Of a stretch of 44,015 nucleotides of DNA, positions 32,286 to 40,470 are shown piece after piece. The stretch spans positions 1 to 44,015 of the forward strand of contig CAZHZT010000037.1 in NCBI GenBank assembly GCA_964537285.1. The letters are read 5' to 3'. This DNA comes from CAZHZT01 sp964537285. Its GTDB lineage: Bacteria > Bacteroidota > Bacteroidia > Chitinophagales > Saprospiraceae. The position numbers and the translations under genes are program-made. Below the pieces are notes generated by a model, which ran no database searches, was not told the DNA's origin, and saw nothing but the letters and a program-made list of their open reading frames with translations. Position 1 is the stretch's first letter, and each line of letters starts with the position of its first letter.

Positions 32286-33233
32286 ATGAAACAAAAAGAT
32301 GGTTTTTGGAAAGCCGTACTAGATGAGTTCTTTGAAGATCTCCTTACTTTTTTCTTTGGCGATCAAGCTTCAAATTTTGACTTTGAAAAGGGGTTTAAGT
32401 TTTTAGACAAAGAATTTGAGCAATTATTTCCTAGTGCTGACGCCAAGGGCAGATATGCTGATAAGTTGGTAGAGGTCTATTTAAAAGATGGTTCAAAGCA
32501 ATGGGTATTAGTACACATTGAAGTACAAGGGTACAGAGATGATCATTTTGAAAAACGGATGTTTGATTATTACTACCGGATTTATCACAAATATGGAGGG
32601 CGCCACATTATTGCATTGGTGATTTTTACTTACAATAATCGTTCACATTTCCAACGCAGATACTTTCGCTCCTTTATGGGTACGGAACTAAGCTATACTT
32701 TTAACGTGTTCAATTTAATTGAACATCCTGCAGAAGAACTATCTAAAAGTGAAAATTTGTTTGCTTACGTTCTTGAGGCAGCATGGCAAAATATTGGCAC
32801 CTGGACAGATGAAAAATTGATGAAGGCTAAGTTAAGCCTGATGCGGCGGCTACTCGAAAAAGGCGTTCCTAAAGTACGCATTGAAAAACTGTTGTATTTT
32901 ATAGAATATTACGTTAACTTTAATGATGAATCTAATAGTGAGTTATTTCAAATTGAAGTCTCAAAAATTAATAACGAAATAAAAGAAACCATGGGAATCA
33001 AGGAGTTTGTAATGAGTCAATTAAAAGCAGAGGCTACTGAAAAAGGTTTAGCGCAAGGTCTCGAGCAAGGTCTGGAACAAGGTTTGGAGCAAGGCTTGGA
33101 AAAAAGTATTTTGATAAGTAAAATGCTTATCGCCGGCGCTTCAGTCGAAGAGATTTCTAAAAAAGTTGAAGTTAGTGAGGAATGGGTTAGAAAACTGAAA
33201 AATGAAATTTTCGGTTCTCAAAAAAACGGATAA
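32286..33233 (+). CDS. Rpn-family (PD-(D/E)XK) nuclease/putative transposase
   Basis: 315 aa. The N-terminal two thirds match the Rpn/PDDEXK transposase-like family: DEFFEDLLTFFF at the start, then Y-A-D59 (YADKLVEVYL) and E79-x-Q81 in VLVHIEVQG, which fit the family's D...ExQ active site, followed by KRMFDYYYRIYHKYG. E. coli RpnA-type relatives are DNA endonucleases that promote recombination. The C-terminus has five tandem four-residue units (GLAQ, GLEQ and variants) and then a putative HTH (SVEEISKKVEVSEEWVRKLK). The stop lies only 3 nt from the stop of hemN on the other strand. A role in DNA cleavage is family-based. Confidence 0.85.
   Translation: MKQKDGFWKAVLDEFFEDLLTFFFGDQASNFDFEKGFKFLDKEFEQLFPSADAKGRYADKLVEVYLKDGSKQWVLVHIEVQGYRDDHFEKRMFDYYYRIYHKYGGRHIIALVIFTYNNRSHFQRRYFRSFMGTELSYTFNVFNLIEHPAEELSKSENLFAYVLEAAWQNIGTWTDEKLMKAKLSLMRRLLEKGVPKVRIEKLLYFIEYYVNFNDESNSELFQIEVSKINNEIKETMGIKEFVMSQLKAEATEKGLAQGLEQGLEQGLEQGLEKSILISKMLIAGASVEEISKKVEVSEEWVRKLKNEIFGSQKNG
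33045..33104 (+). repeat. Five 12-bp tandem units in the Rpn gene
   Basis: Units of the form GGTyTsGArCAA, with degenerate first and last copies, encode GLAQ, GLEQ, GLEQ, GLEQ and GLEK. Gain or loss of a unit keeps the reading frame, so length variation would change only linker length. Confidence 0.85.
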
Positions 33234-33236
33234 ACC

Positions 33237-34619
33237 TTAAATCGAACGACTAAATAATTGCGTGGATGGACGGTTTCCCCAAAGCCGGGCATCCAATGCT
33301 GCACATATGTTCCTAATAAATGGGTGACCGGCAGGCTTTACTTTTACACAGCCTTGCGAAATTTCTAATAACTCATCTTCTTCAAAGGTACGCATTCTTT
33401 CGAGGCCTTCTTGAAGATATAGCTGGTCTCGAGAGTTTAATGCCCAAGTCGTTTCGTGATTACACATCAACTTAGTAATGTGCTTGCGTATTACTTGATC
33501 TTCTTCGGACAATAAATGCCCCTTGAAAAAGGGTAACTCCCCTAGGGCAATTCGTTGATGGTAATCTTCAACCTTTTTTTCGTTTTGGACGAAAGCAGTC
33601 CATGAATCACTAATGGCAGAACATCCTAAGCCTAGTAATAAATTAGTGTGGTATGGCGTGTACCCCATGAAGTTCCGATGCAATGTCTTGTTTTGGGCAG
33701 CAATGCTTAAACTATCATGTGAAAGCGCAAAATGATCCATACCAATCTCTACATATCCAGCTTCTATTAGAAGGCTTCGCCCCATTTCGTACATGCTTCG
33801 TTTAACGGCATCTTCGGGTAAGTCTTTTTCTGAATAGGCTCTCTGGCTCTTGCTTACCCAAGGCACATGTGCATAACCATAGAATGCAATACGCTCAGGG
33901 CGTAAGGATTCTATCTTTTGAATATTATCAATGATGTTTTGATAAGTTTGTAGAGGTAGCCCGTATATCAGATCATAATTTATGGAACTGAATCCTATCT
34001 CCCGAGCAGTATTGGTGACATCAACCACTTGATCGTAGGTCTGCATCCGATTAATGATCTTTAAAACCTCGGGGGCAAAATCTTGAATCCCTATGCTTAA
34101 CCTTCGAAACCCAAGCGTATAAAGGGCCTCCAGATGTGCTTTTGAAGTGGTATTTGGATGTACTTCTAAACTGAATTCATAATCCTCGCTGACCTCAGCA
34201 CTTTCCTTGATTCTTGACAATAAATTGAAAAGGTTGTCAGGACTAAAAAACGTAGGGGTTCCCCCTCCCAAATGCCACTCCTTAATAATTGGTTTTTGAG
34301 GGAGAAAATCCAGGTATAGCTGCCATTCCTGAATTAAAGACTCAATGTAAGGGATCTCAACCTGGTGGTTTTTTGTTATACGCTTATTACAACCGCAATA
34401 AGTACATAGGTTTTCACAAAAAGGTAAGTGTATATATAAACTGATTTCAGGGAACGCAGAAAAAGTGTTTTCGACAGCAGTCCTCCATGCTTTTTCACTT
34501 GGTTTCTCCTTATCCCAATAGGGTACAGTAGGGTAACTTGTATAGCGAGGTACCGGAACATTATACTTTTTTATCAAATCCGCACAAGGATTACTTTCTA
34601 TTGCTTGACCTTGAATCAT
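33237..34619 (-). CDS. hemN: Oxygen-independent coproporphyrinogen III oxidase
   Basis: 460 aa radical SAM enzyme. The iron-sulfur cluster motif C68-x3-C72-x2-C75-x-C77 (FCENLCTYCGC) has the extra cysteine characteristic of true HemN, and the SAM-binding GGGTPTF follows. PRYTSYPTVPYW near the N-terminus is also typical of HemN rather than HemW. It decarboxylates two propionate side chains of coproporphyrinogen III to give protoporphyrinogen IX without oxygen, in the cytoplasm. The presence of this enzyme suggests heme synthesis at low oxygen. No other heme gene is near. Confidence 0.95.
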   Translation of the reverse strand: MIQGQAIESNPCADLIKKYNVPVPRYTSYPTVPYWDKEKPSEKAWRTAVENTFSAFPEISLYIHLPFCENLCTYCGCNKRITKNHQVEIPYIESLIQEWQLYLDFLPQKPIIKEWHLGGGTPTFFSPDNLFNLLSRIKESAEVSEDYEFSLEVHPNTTSKAHLEALYTLGFRRLSIGIQDFAPEVLKIINRMQTYDQVVDVTNTAREIGFSSINYDLIYGLPLQTYQNIIDNIQKIESLRPERIAFYGYAHVPWVSKSQRAYSEKDLPEDAVKRSMYEMGRSLLIEAGYVEIGMDHFALSHDSLSIAAQNKTLHRNFMGYTPYHTNLLLGLGCSAISDSWTAFVQNEKKVEDYHQRIALGELPFFKGHLLSEEDQVIRKHITKLMCNHETTWALNSRDQLYLQEGLERMRTFEEDELLEISQGCVKVKPAGHPFIRNICAALDARLWGNRPSTQLFSRSI

Positions 34620-34784
34620 GTTTGTTAATTTTGCCCTGCAAAGAAATTAATCCTCGTGTATAAGAGAAATGACTTTTATCATAGTCTTGCTCAAAAAAGA
34701 ATTTTTGGGCTTGTTATGTAGCTGATGATGAAGTTGTAAAACGAGCCTATTCCAATAGACCAGATAATTTTGAACAACCTTTTA

Positions 34785-35318
34785 TTACTCTAAAACAATA
34801 ACCTTTTCTACATAAGTTTCCCCATCGGAACAATGGGATTTCAGTAAATAATTACCCGGAGGGAAAGCACTCAAATCAAGATAATATTGATTTTGATGAA
34901 TATTTTCTAAATGCAAATACTGCTTGCCAAACAGATCATACATCTCCATTTGAAGTACTTCAGTGAAGTGATCCTCTACTTCAACCCAAATACCCTCTTT
35001 AGTAGGATTGGGGAATATTTTCACTTTATCAGGTTCAGCTCCGTAAGAAATAAACTCCTGATGGAGTAATAAATCTTCTTGCTGCTCATATACCAGATCG
35101 ACCGAATCTGCATCTTGAATAAACGCTGTAATATCCGGGCATAATTCCATATCTAAATCTCCGACCTTCCACCACAAATCACCTCCATTCCTGAGGCCTG
35201 CGCGAACGTTATTCACCTCAAGATTTATTTCGGCAGTCGTTTCAGGGCAATTCTGGCTGATTCCTAAAAATGGAATGAAGAGGAAAACGAACAATCTGCA
35301 GAAAAGTAAGTTTTGCAT
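34785..35318 (-). CDS. Short secreted protein with T9SS type A sorting domain
   Basis: 177 aa. A signal peptide (FVFLFIPFLGISQ) is followed by a short segment, EINLEVNNVRAGLRNGGDLW, which resembles the opening of much longer T9SS cargo proteins, and after about 60 residues by a type A sorting domain (KIFPNPTKEGIWVEV, MYDLFGKQYL, SAFPPGNYLLKS). Little room is left for a functional domain, so the gene may be a shortened copy of a longer cargo gene. No function can be given. It is divergent from the type B cargo at 35572. Confidence 0.8.
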   Translation of the reverse strand: MQNLLFCRLFVFLFIPFLGISQNCPETTAEINLEVNNVRAGLRNGGDLWWKVGDLDMELCPDITAFIQDADSVDLVYEQQEDLLLHQEFISYGAEPDKVKIFPNPTKEGIWVEVEDHFTEVLQMEMYDLFGKQYLHLENIHQNQYYLDLSAFPPGNYLLKSHCSDGETYVEKVIVLE

Positions 35319-35463
35319 ACATTTTAGTTTTCATTATTAAAAGATGAATTAAAGTTATTAGTTATTTTTATTTAATGCAAAGCGCGAGTACCTCTAATGA
35401 GTAAATGATCCCACGGATTACTTAACCACTGAATATGACTGTGTGAAACCATTCGTCACATAA

Positions 35464-35481
35464 CTAGTGCTTCAAGAACTA
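35464..35481. repeat. Remnant end of the MITE-like element
   Basis: CTAG followed by TGCTTCAAGAACTA matches the end of the element at 30419 (TGCTTCAGGAACTA) with one difference and has the same CTAG in front. No second end is nearby. The 253-nt gap 35319-35571 holds no gene that I can see. Confidence 0.45.
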
Positions 35482-35571
35482 GCATTAGTTTTTTTTTAGT
35501 ATGGAGAACTAACTTTTATCAAGCAGGGGTGTTTTTCTGTCATTAATGCGAAACCTTAAAACAAAACAGAC

Positions 35572-37680
35572 ATGAATCGCCTGTTTCTTTTTTTATCGCT
35601 TATTAGTTTATGGTCTATTGATGCTTTAGGGCAAACCAAATTCGAACAACCGCTGGATCCGGAACGAATAAGTCCTGGTATTAATATCATTTCTACTTCT
35701 GATAACCATTACCTTTACAGTAGTTTTGTGCAAACCGGGAATCCTTTTGGAGGTGGAAACCTGAACTTGACCAAACTAGCGCCCAATGGAAATGTTGTCT
35801 GGAGTAAAGATTTCGACTATTTTGAAACAATCGTAGATGGCCATGTAAGCGATTGGCCGGCACAAGATGCAATACTGCTTTCCACATTTTTATTTGAGGT
35901 AGGTTCAAATTTACAGGTCACTAAACTTGACCAAGAAGGTAATATTGTATGGAGCCGAAGATATGGTAGTGACAATGATGTCAACTCTGCTAACCTGGGA
36001 CGAAGCATAGCGAAACCTGTTGATAACAGCTCCTTTATCCTGGCTGGTGGATCAGGAACCATTGCCAATAATATCGGAGCGAATGATCCTTATTTAGCCC
36101 AAATAGATGCCGATGGTAATTTACTCTGGGGACGTACGTTCTGCTTCAGTTGTCTGGGAGAATACGACATCGGGCTCTACGAAGTGATTAATACATCTGA
36201 TGGTGGCTTTCTTCTTAAAGGATTGCTAGATAAAAATGTCGATTTCCCTTTTGATGAAGATAATTACACCGTTACCCCAAACGACTTTAACGGCCTCAAT
36301 ATCAACAATGACAAGCTCGACCTTGGTCCCGACACTTCTCTTTGTGAAACCCCAATCATTACCCTAGATGGTACCCTTAATGGAAATTATGAATATTCCT
36401 GGAATACCGGAGACACAACAGCAATTATTCAAGTAGATCAGCCCGGTATCTATATTCTGGAAGCCACTGATTCAGATAATTGTTTTACCCTTGTGGACTC
36501 GGTAGTCGTTTCTGATGGTGCACCGATCGATATTTATATCGCGGTAGATGATTCGGAATTTTGCACGGAGGGTTTCTTTTCATTGACGGCAATTGGCCCT
36601 ACAAATTTAACTTACATATGGTCAACATCCGATACTTCCCAGACTATAGTAGTTAATTCAACAGGCCTATACGCCGTATCGGTAAGTAATGATTGCGGCT
36701 CAACTATCATTGACACGCTTCTTGAAGCCCCTTCCTTGCAAACTGGGCTAGAATTAAGCGGTGATGGCAATTTTTGTACAAGCGGTCAATTTACTTTAAC
36801 TGCTGATACATTCGGAGTAGATGCTTTAAGCTGGAGTACCGGTGAAACAAAAACTACCATTATTGTCAATGCTCCGGGAGTCTACACCGCAACAGTAAGC
36901 AATCAATGTGGCAGTTTTACAGATTCCATTGAGGTTAGTATTACACCTGATCAATTTCCAAATGCCTCTTTTGATGTAATTGATGAGGGTGACTTCTGCA
37001 TAAGTGGCTCCTTCACCCTTGTAGCAGATTTAGAAAATGTACTTTCCTTCGAATGGTCTACAGGGGAAATAACTGAAGTGATTGAACCTACACAACCGGG
37101 CTTATTCTCAATAACAGCTCAAAACCTCTGCGATACCGTAGTCGTAAAACAAACGCCTTTTATCCCCGTGATTTTACCGGAGATATCAGTAAGCCAAGAT
37201 TCTGACTTATACTGCCTTGGACGGCCAATAGAACTGATCGCAGAAGTAAAAAATGCGCAGGGAGTAGAGTGGTCTACTGGCAGCGTTGGTTCTTCGATAT
37301 TTATACAAGAATTTGGACAATATTCCGTTAGTGCTGAAAATTTTTGTGGAACGGAAACGGTAAGCATTGACGTGGAAGAACCTTTTTGCTTTGAACCATG
37401 TGGCCTGTTTGCTCCAAATATTTTTACGCCAAATGACGATGGTGTTAATGATGTATTCAGGCCAGAAGGCAATTGTCTATCCTTTATTAGTTACGAAATG
37501 CGCATCTATTCACGCTGGGGAGAGATGGTCTTTTCTACCTCTTCTTTTGAAGATACCTGGGATGGTACCTACAAAGGAAAAGAGCTACCCACAGATGTAT
37601 TCGTATATGTAATTGAATATAAAGAGACTGTTGGAAATACTCCGATATTACTTGAAGGTGAGGTCATGTTGTTGCGGTAA
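35572..37680 (+). CDS. Secreted protein with Ig-like repeats and T9SS type B sorting domain
   Basis: 702 aa. A signal peptide (LFLFLSLISLWSIDALGQT) is followed by a propeller-like region with units ending in LTKLAPNGNVVWSKDF, VTKLDQEGNIVWSRRYGS and LAQIDADGNLLWGRTF (about 40-210), then five Ig/PKD-like repeats of about 75 aa (pattern: dG..n..YEYSWNTGDTTAIIQVDQ, PGIY), and a type B sorting domain (APNIFTPNDDGVNDVF, IYSRWGEMVFST). The last propeller unit breaks off at FLLKGLLDKNVDFPFDEDNY and goes straight into a spacer and the Ig repeats, which suggests an internal deletion. It is probably exported to the surface; the ligand is unknown. Confidence 0.88.
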   Translation: MNRLFLFLSLISLWSIDALGQTKFEQPLDPERISPGINIISTSDNHYLYSSFVQTGNPFGGGNLNLTKLAPNGNVVWSKDFDYFETIVDGHVSDWPAQDAILLSTFLFEVGSNLQVTKLDQEGNIVWSRRYGSDNDVNSANLGRSIAKPVDNSSFILAGGSGTIANNIGANDPYLAQIDADGNLLWGRTFCFSCLGEYDIGLYEVINTSDGGFLLKGLLDKNVDFPFDEDNYTVTPNDFNGLNINNDKLDLGPDTSLCETPIITLDGTLNGNYEYSWNTGDTTAIIQVDQPGIYILEATDSDNCFTLVDSVVVSDGAPIDIYIAVDDSEFCTEGFFSLTAIGPTNLTYIWSTSDTSQTIVVNSTGLYAVSVSNDCGSTIIDTLLEAPSLQTGLELSGDGNFCTSGQFTLTADTFGVDALSWSTGETKTTIIVNAPGVYTATVSNQCGSFTDSIEVSITPDQFPNASFDVIDEGDFCISGSFTLVADLENVLSFEWSTGEITEVIEPTQPGLFSITAQNLCDTVVVKQTPFIPVILPEISVSQDSDLYCLGRPIELIAEVKNAQGVEWSTGSVGSSIFIQEFGQYSVSAENFCGTETVSIDVEEPFCFEPCGLFAPNIFTPNDDGVNDVFRPEGNCLSFISYEMRIYSRWGEMVFSTSSFEDTWDGTYKGKELPTDVFVYVIEYKETVGNTPILLEGEVMLLR

Positions 37681-37684
37681 ATAT

Positions 37685-37712
37685 GAATCATCCCAAAAAT
37701 TCGGGATGATTC
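37685..37712 (+). terminator. Hairpin after the type B cargo gene
   Basis: A perfect 10-bp stem, GAATCATCCC with GGGATGATTC, around an 8-nt loop, starts 5 nt after the stop codon. A moderately T-rich stretch follows. Likely a terminator. Confidence 0.7.
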
Positions 37713-37736
37713 ACATTCTCCTTTTCCCTTGATTGA

Positions 37737-37906
37737 TTAATTGTACAACTTTTTTATCTCTTTAAAATTACCGGTCGTTGCGTTCACAATTTCTCCTGTT
37801 ACCAAGTGATGCTTAAAGCAATGAAATAACTATTCAGCAGCTTCCTAAAGCGACCTTTTGCCATTCCTCCTACAAAAGCAGGTTTGGTGCGAAATTGCAT
37901 GGTCAT
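37737..37906 (-). pseudogene. C-terminal relic of an SRPBCC/START-like protein
   Basis: On the minus strand the sequence reads VEMTMQFRTKPAFVGGMAKG and then RFRKLLNSYFIAL, and after one frame change KHHLVTGEIVNATTGNFKEI and KKLYN, with a stop at 37737-37739. This resembles the C-terminal helix region of SRPBCC (polyketide-cyclase-like) proteins, where K-H-x-L-x-T-G-E follows the long helix. The N-terminal part is absent: an in-frame stop and then the family-2 palindrome at 37940 occupy its place. The assignment is by eye from a short stretch. Confidence 0.5.
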
Positions 37907-37939
37907 TTCTACTTTAATTTATTCATTCCGAAAGATCAC

Positions 37940-38107
37940 AGCGATTCTCGCTCTGAAAAATAAACATGCCTACGGCGCGAAATTTCCTTTGAGGGAGGCC
38001 GAAAGGGCTATTTTGCTTCGCAAAATAGCCCTTTCGGCCTCCCTCAAAGGAAATTTCGCCACGAAGTGGCGTAAATTAGGTTTTGGATTTCCAAAACGAG
38101 AATTGCT
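37940..38107. repeat. Palindromic element family 2, copy 3 (most complete)
   Basis: 168 bp with outer ends AGCGATTCTCG (37940-37950) and CGAGAATTGCT (38097-38107). The inner arms 37978-38016 and 38020-38058 are perfectly complementary over 39 bp around a 3-nt loop. On the right CCACGAAGTGG forms a small second hairpin, and TTTTGGATTTCCAAAA a third. An open frame across it is a by-product of the palindrome. Confidence 0.85.
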
Positions 38108-38198
38108 GCAAAGATCATTATTGCTTTAAGTTATTATGACTACCTTATGAATCAGAGCCAGCATGAAAATTTTAGTACTCAAACGTTTTAAACAAATG

Positions 38199-38308
38199 GT
38201 TCTTTGACATAAATTGTGATAAAATGGAGTTTAAAAATGATAATCCCTTTAGCCACTAGGGCATTCAGGTTTTATCATTTTTCAACTCCACACAATTTGT
38301 CAAAGAAC
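38199..38308 (+). repeat. Palindromic element family 1, copy 3
   Basis: 110 bp. The outer ends are identical to copy 2; the stem reads GGAGTT/AACTCC, again changed on both sides; the loop keeps CCACTAGGGCATTC. It ends 26 nt before the aroC start codon. This copy has more unpaired positions than the others. Confidence 0.85.
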
Positions 38309-38334
38309 GAAACAAATTAAATTCAAGGTAAACA

Positions 38335-39417
38335 ATGCCAGGAAATACATTCGGACAAGCATTCAAAATCACCACTTTTGGAGAATCACATGGTGCCGGA
38401 ATCGGCGTGATCATTGACGGTTGCCCTGCAGGTTTAAAGATTGACCCGGAATTTATACAATCCGAAATGGATAGAAGAAGACCCGGGCAGTCGCGTATCG
38501 TTACCCAACGAAAAGAGAAGGATCAGATAAGAACCTTATCCGGAATTTTTGAAAATCAAACTACAGGCACCCCAATCTTTATGATGATCCCGAACGAAGA
38601 TGCCCGGCCCAGGGATTATAGCCACATTCAAGATAAATTTCGTCCTTCTCATGCGGATTTTACTTACGCTGCTAAATACGGTATTCGCGACTACAGGGGC
38701 GGCGGGCGTTCCTCCGCCCGGGAAACAGCAGCCAGAGTAGCTGCCGGAGCTATTGCAAAACTTCTTATCCGGGAAGCAGGTATCTCGGTAAAAGCTTATG
38801 TTTATAGCATTGGCAAGCTCCATTTGGAAAAAAGCTACCAAGAGCTAGACCTTGAAAAAACAGAATCTAATTTGGTGCGTTGCCCGGACGAAGTGAAAGC
38901 CAAAGAGATGATTGGCCTGATCGAAAAAGTCAGAAAAGCAGGAGATACCATTGGTGGCGAAATCATAGGTTTAATTACGGATTGCCCGGCAGGTTTAGGA
39001 GAGCCTGTTTTCGATAAGTTACATGCCGATTTAGCGAAGGCCATTCTCAGTATTAATGCCTGCAAAGGATTTGAGTATGGCTCTGGCTTTTCGGGAACCC
39101 AGATGAGGGGCAGTGAACACAATGATGCGTTTAGAACCAAAGGAAATAAAGTGGTTACTCTGACGAATCATTCCGGAGGAATTCAAGGGGGGATTTCAAA
39201 CGGTATGGATATATACTTTAAGGCTGCCTTTAAACCAGTTGCGACCATAGTTCCCGACCAGGAATCGGTTAATGAAGAGGGAGAGGCCGTAATGGTAAAA
39301 GGAAAAGGCAGGCATGATCCCTGTGTTCTACCCCGAGCTGTACCAATTGTAGAAGCAATGACAGCACTTACAATGGCCGATCACTGGCTTCGGGCCAGAG
39401 GTTCGGCGAAGCTATAA
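38335..39417 (+). CDS. aroC: Chorismate synthase
   Basis: 360 aa, full length. The signatures are all present: FGESHGAGIGVIIDGCPAG near the N-terminus, the central DYRGGGRSSARETAARVAAG, and the C-terminal GRHDPCVLPRAVPIVEAM. The enzyme removes phosphate from 5-enolpyruvylshikimate-3-phosphate to give chorismate, the last shikimate step, using reduced FMN, in the cytoplasm. It is alone here, preceded by a family-1 palindrome and followed by terminators. The start is the ATG in front of the conserved GNTFGQAFKITTFGESHG. Confidence 0.97.
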   Translation: MPGNTFGQAFKITTFGESHGAGIGVIIDGCPAGLKIDPEFIQSEMDRRRPGQSRIVTQRKEKDQIRTLSGIFENQTTGTPIFMMIPNEDARPRDYSHIQDKFRPSHADFTYAAKYGIRDYRGGGRSSARETAARVAAGAIAKLLIREAGISVKAYVYSIGKLHLEKSYQELDLEKTESNLVRCPDEVKAKEMIGLIEKVRKAGDTIGGEIIGLITDCPAGLGEPVFDKLHADLAKAILSINACKGFEYGSGFSGTQMRGSEHNDAFRTKGNKVVTLTNHSGGIQGGISNGMDIYFKAAFKPVATIVPDQESVNEEGEAVMVKGKGRHDPCVLPRAVPIVEAMTALTMADHWLRARGSAKL

Positions 39418-39656
39418 CGAAAAAAGTTGGCAAATAAATTTGAAAGAACAAATAAAGGAAGTATTTTTGAGTCGTGAAGGGGTTTGAAAGAACCTCCAAC
39501 GTAAATTCCCATCCTAAGAGCCGTTTTTAAAGCACATTTTCCCAAAATAAAAATCTCTATATCAGCTAGTTGTATCCAACTATTATAGGCTTGGTATTTT
39601 TTTGTTATTTGTAACATTTATAATCCTGTGGTTTTAGCTGTTTCAACAGCTACCAG

Positions 39657-39684
39657 AAGAAGTGGCTTTATGCCACTTCTTTTT
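39657..39684 (+). terminator. Rho-independent terminator after aroC
   Basis: A perfect 10-bp stem AAGAAGTGGC / GCCACTTCTT with a 5-nt loop, and a T-rich tail. It lies 240 nt after the aroC stop. The stretch 39418-39656 between them holds no gene that I can see. Confidence 0.7.
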
Positions 39685-39694
39685 CACAAAGTGA

Positions 39695-39759
39695 CCAGTA
39701 ATTAAAAAAAACAGGGCCATGCAGCTTCGCTGCATGGCCCTGTTTTTTTTAATTACTGG
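39695..39759. terminator. Bidirectional terminator with 31-bp perfect arms
   Basis: The arms 39695-39725 and 39729-39759 are perfectly complementary with a 3-nt loop. The GC-rich core ACAGGGCCATGCAGC is flanked by runs of A on the left and T on the right, so it can act in both directions. It separates aroC (plus) from the bactofilin gene (minus), whose stop is 17 nt away. Confidence 0.88.
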
Positions 39760-39775
39760 TTAATGTATAAAACGC

Positions 39776-40171
39776 TTAACTCTGCCCCACTGTTGTTTCT
39801 CCGTTGAATACAGCCCCCTCTTCCACTTCCAGTTGAAGCGCTTTTATATTTCCGGTAATGCGAGCCGTGCTATGTAAAATGAGTGAACCTTTAATAGTGA
39901 GGGTACCATCAATACCGCCTTTAATGGCAGCGTCATGAGCAAAAATATTACCCTCAACTTTTCCGCTTTCGCCCACTACGAGCATTTTTTCACAACGAAC
40001 TTCTCCGATAATGGCTCCATCTACACGGACAGATTCGGAGCAGGCAAAATTACCTTCGATGATCGTCCCTGCTGCAATTACGCAGGTACTTTCGGCTTCG
40101 GGGATACCACTTGATCTTTGTTGGGCATTTTTTTTGTCAATCGGCGCTTCTTTCGCTTGGGAACTTACCAT
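39776..40171 (-). CDS. Bactofilin (polymer-forming cytoskeletal protein)
   Basis: 131 aa. A short unstructured N-terminus (to about residue 28) is followed by the bactofilin beta-helix core: TCVIAAGTIIEGNFACSESV, then RVDGAIIGEVRCEKMLVVGE and GTLTIKGSLILHSTARITGN, ending GAVFNGE. Bactofilins polymerise without nucleotide into filaments that often sit at the inner membrane and affect cell shape or polar structures. No membrane segment is present. It is a single gene; bactofilin genes often lie near peptidoglycan hydrolases, but none is seen here. Confidence 0.93.
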   Translation of the reverse strand: MVSSQAKEAPIDKKNAQQRSSGIPEAESTCVIAAGTIIEGNFACSESVRVDGAIIGEVRCEKMLVVGESGKVEGNIFAHDAAIKGGIDGTLTIKGSLILHSTARITGNIKALQLEVEEGAVFNGETTVGQS

Positions 40172-40301
40172 GATATTTATTGTTTAACGTTTTGGATATG
40201 AAAAGAACACTTTTTTCTTTCTACGATAATTTGGACGATCTTGTTTGCGAAAAGTAGCTATTTCCTGTATAAAATTTTTAACGTTTCTAAATTAAAAATA
40301 A

Positions 40302-40346
40302 TTCTGTCATTTGAAACTTTTTTAAAAAAAGTTTCAAATGACAGAA
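40302..40346. repeat. Hairpin with 22-bp arms upstream of bactofilin
   Basis: TCTGTCATTTGAAACTTTTT and its complement lie back to back with a 1-nt centre. It is 130 nt upstream of the bactofilin start in the divergent bactofilin/tsaD region. It has terminator-like T and A tracts, but at the centre of the stem rather than after it. Confidence 0.7.
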
Positions 40347-40400
40347 ACTGAGGGCGCCTTAATAGCTGTTTCCGTCCTAAATAAGGAAACTTTATTTGGA

Positions 40401-40453
40401 GAGAGGCTCTTTATTTGAATTTTTTCGAAAAAAACTCAAATAAAGAGCCTCTC
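40401..40453. repeat. Hairpin with 18-bp perfect arms
   Basis: GAGAGGCTCTTTATTTGA (40401-40418) pairs with 40436-40453, and the loop ATTTTTTCGAAAAAAAC is itself nearly self-complementary. It is the second of three palindromes in the 475-nt divergent gap 40172-40646, in which no gene is seen. Confidence 0.75.
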
Positions 40454-40470
40454 TTCAATAAAAAATATTC

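Noticed and set aside
37884..38129. An 81-codon open frame on the plus strand
   Set aside because: It runs through both arms of the family-2 palindrome; the translation is that of an inverted repeat and has no protein features.
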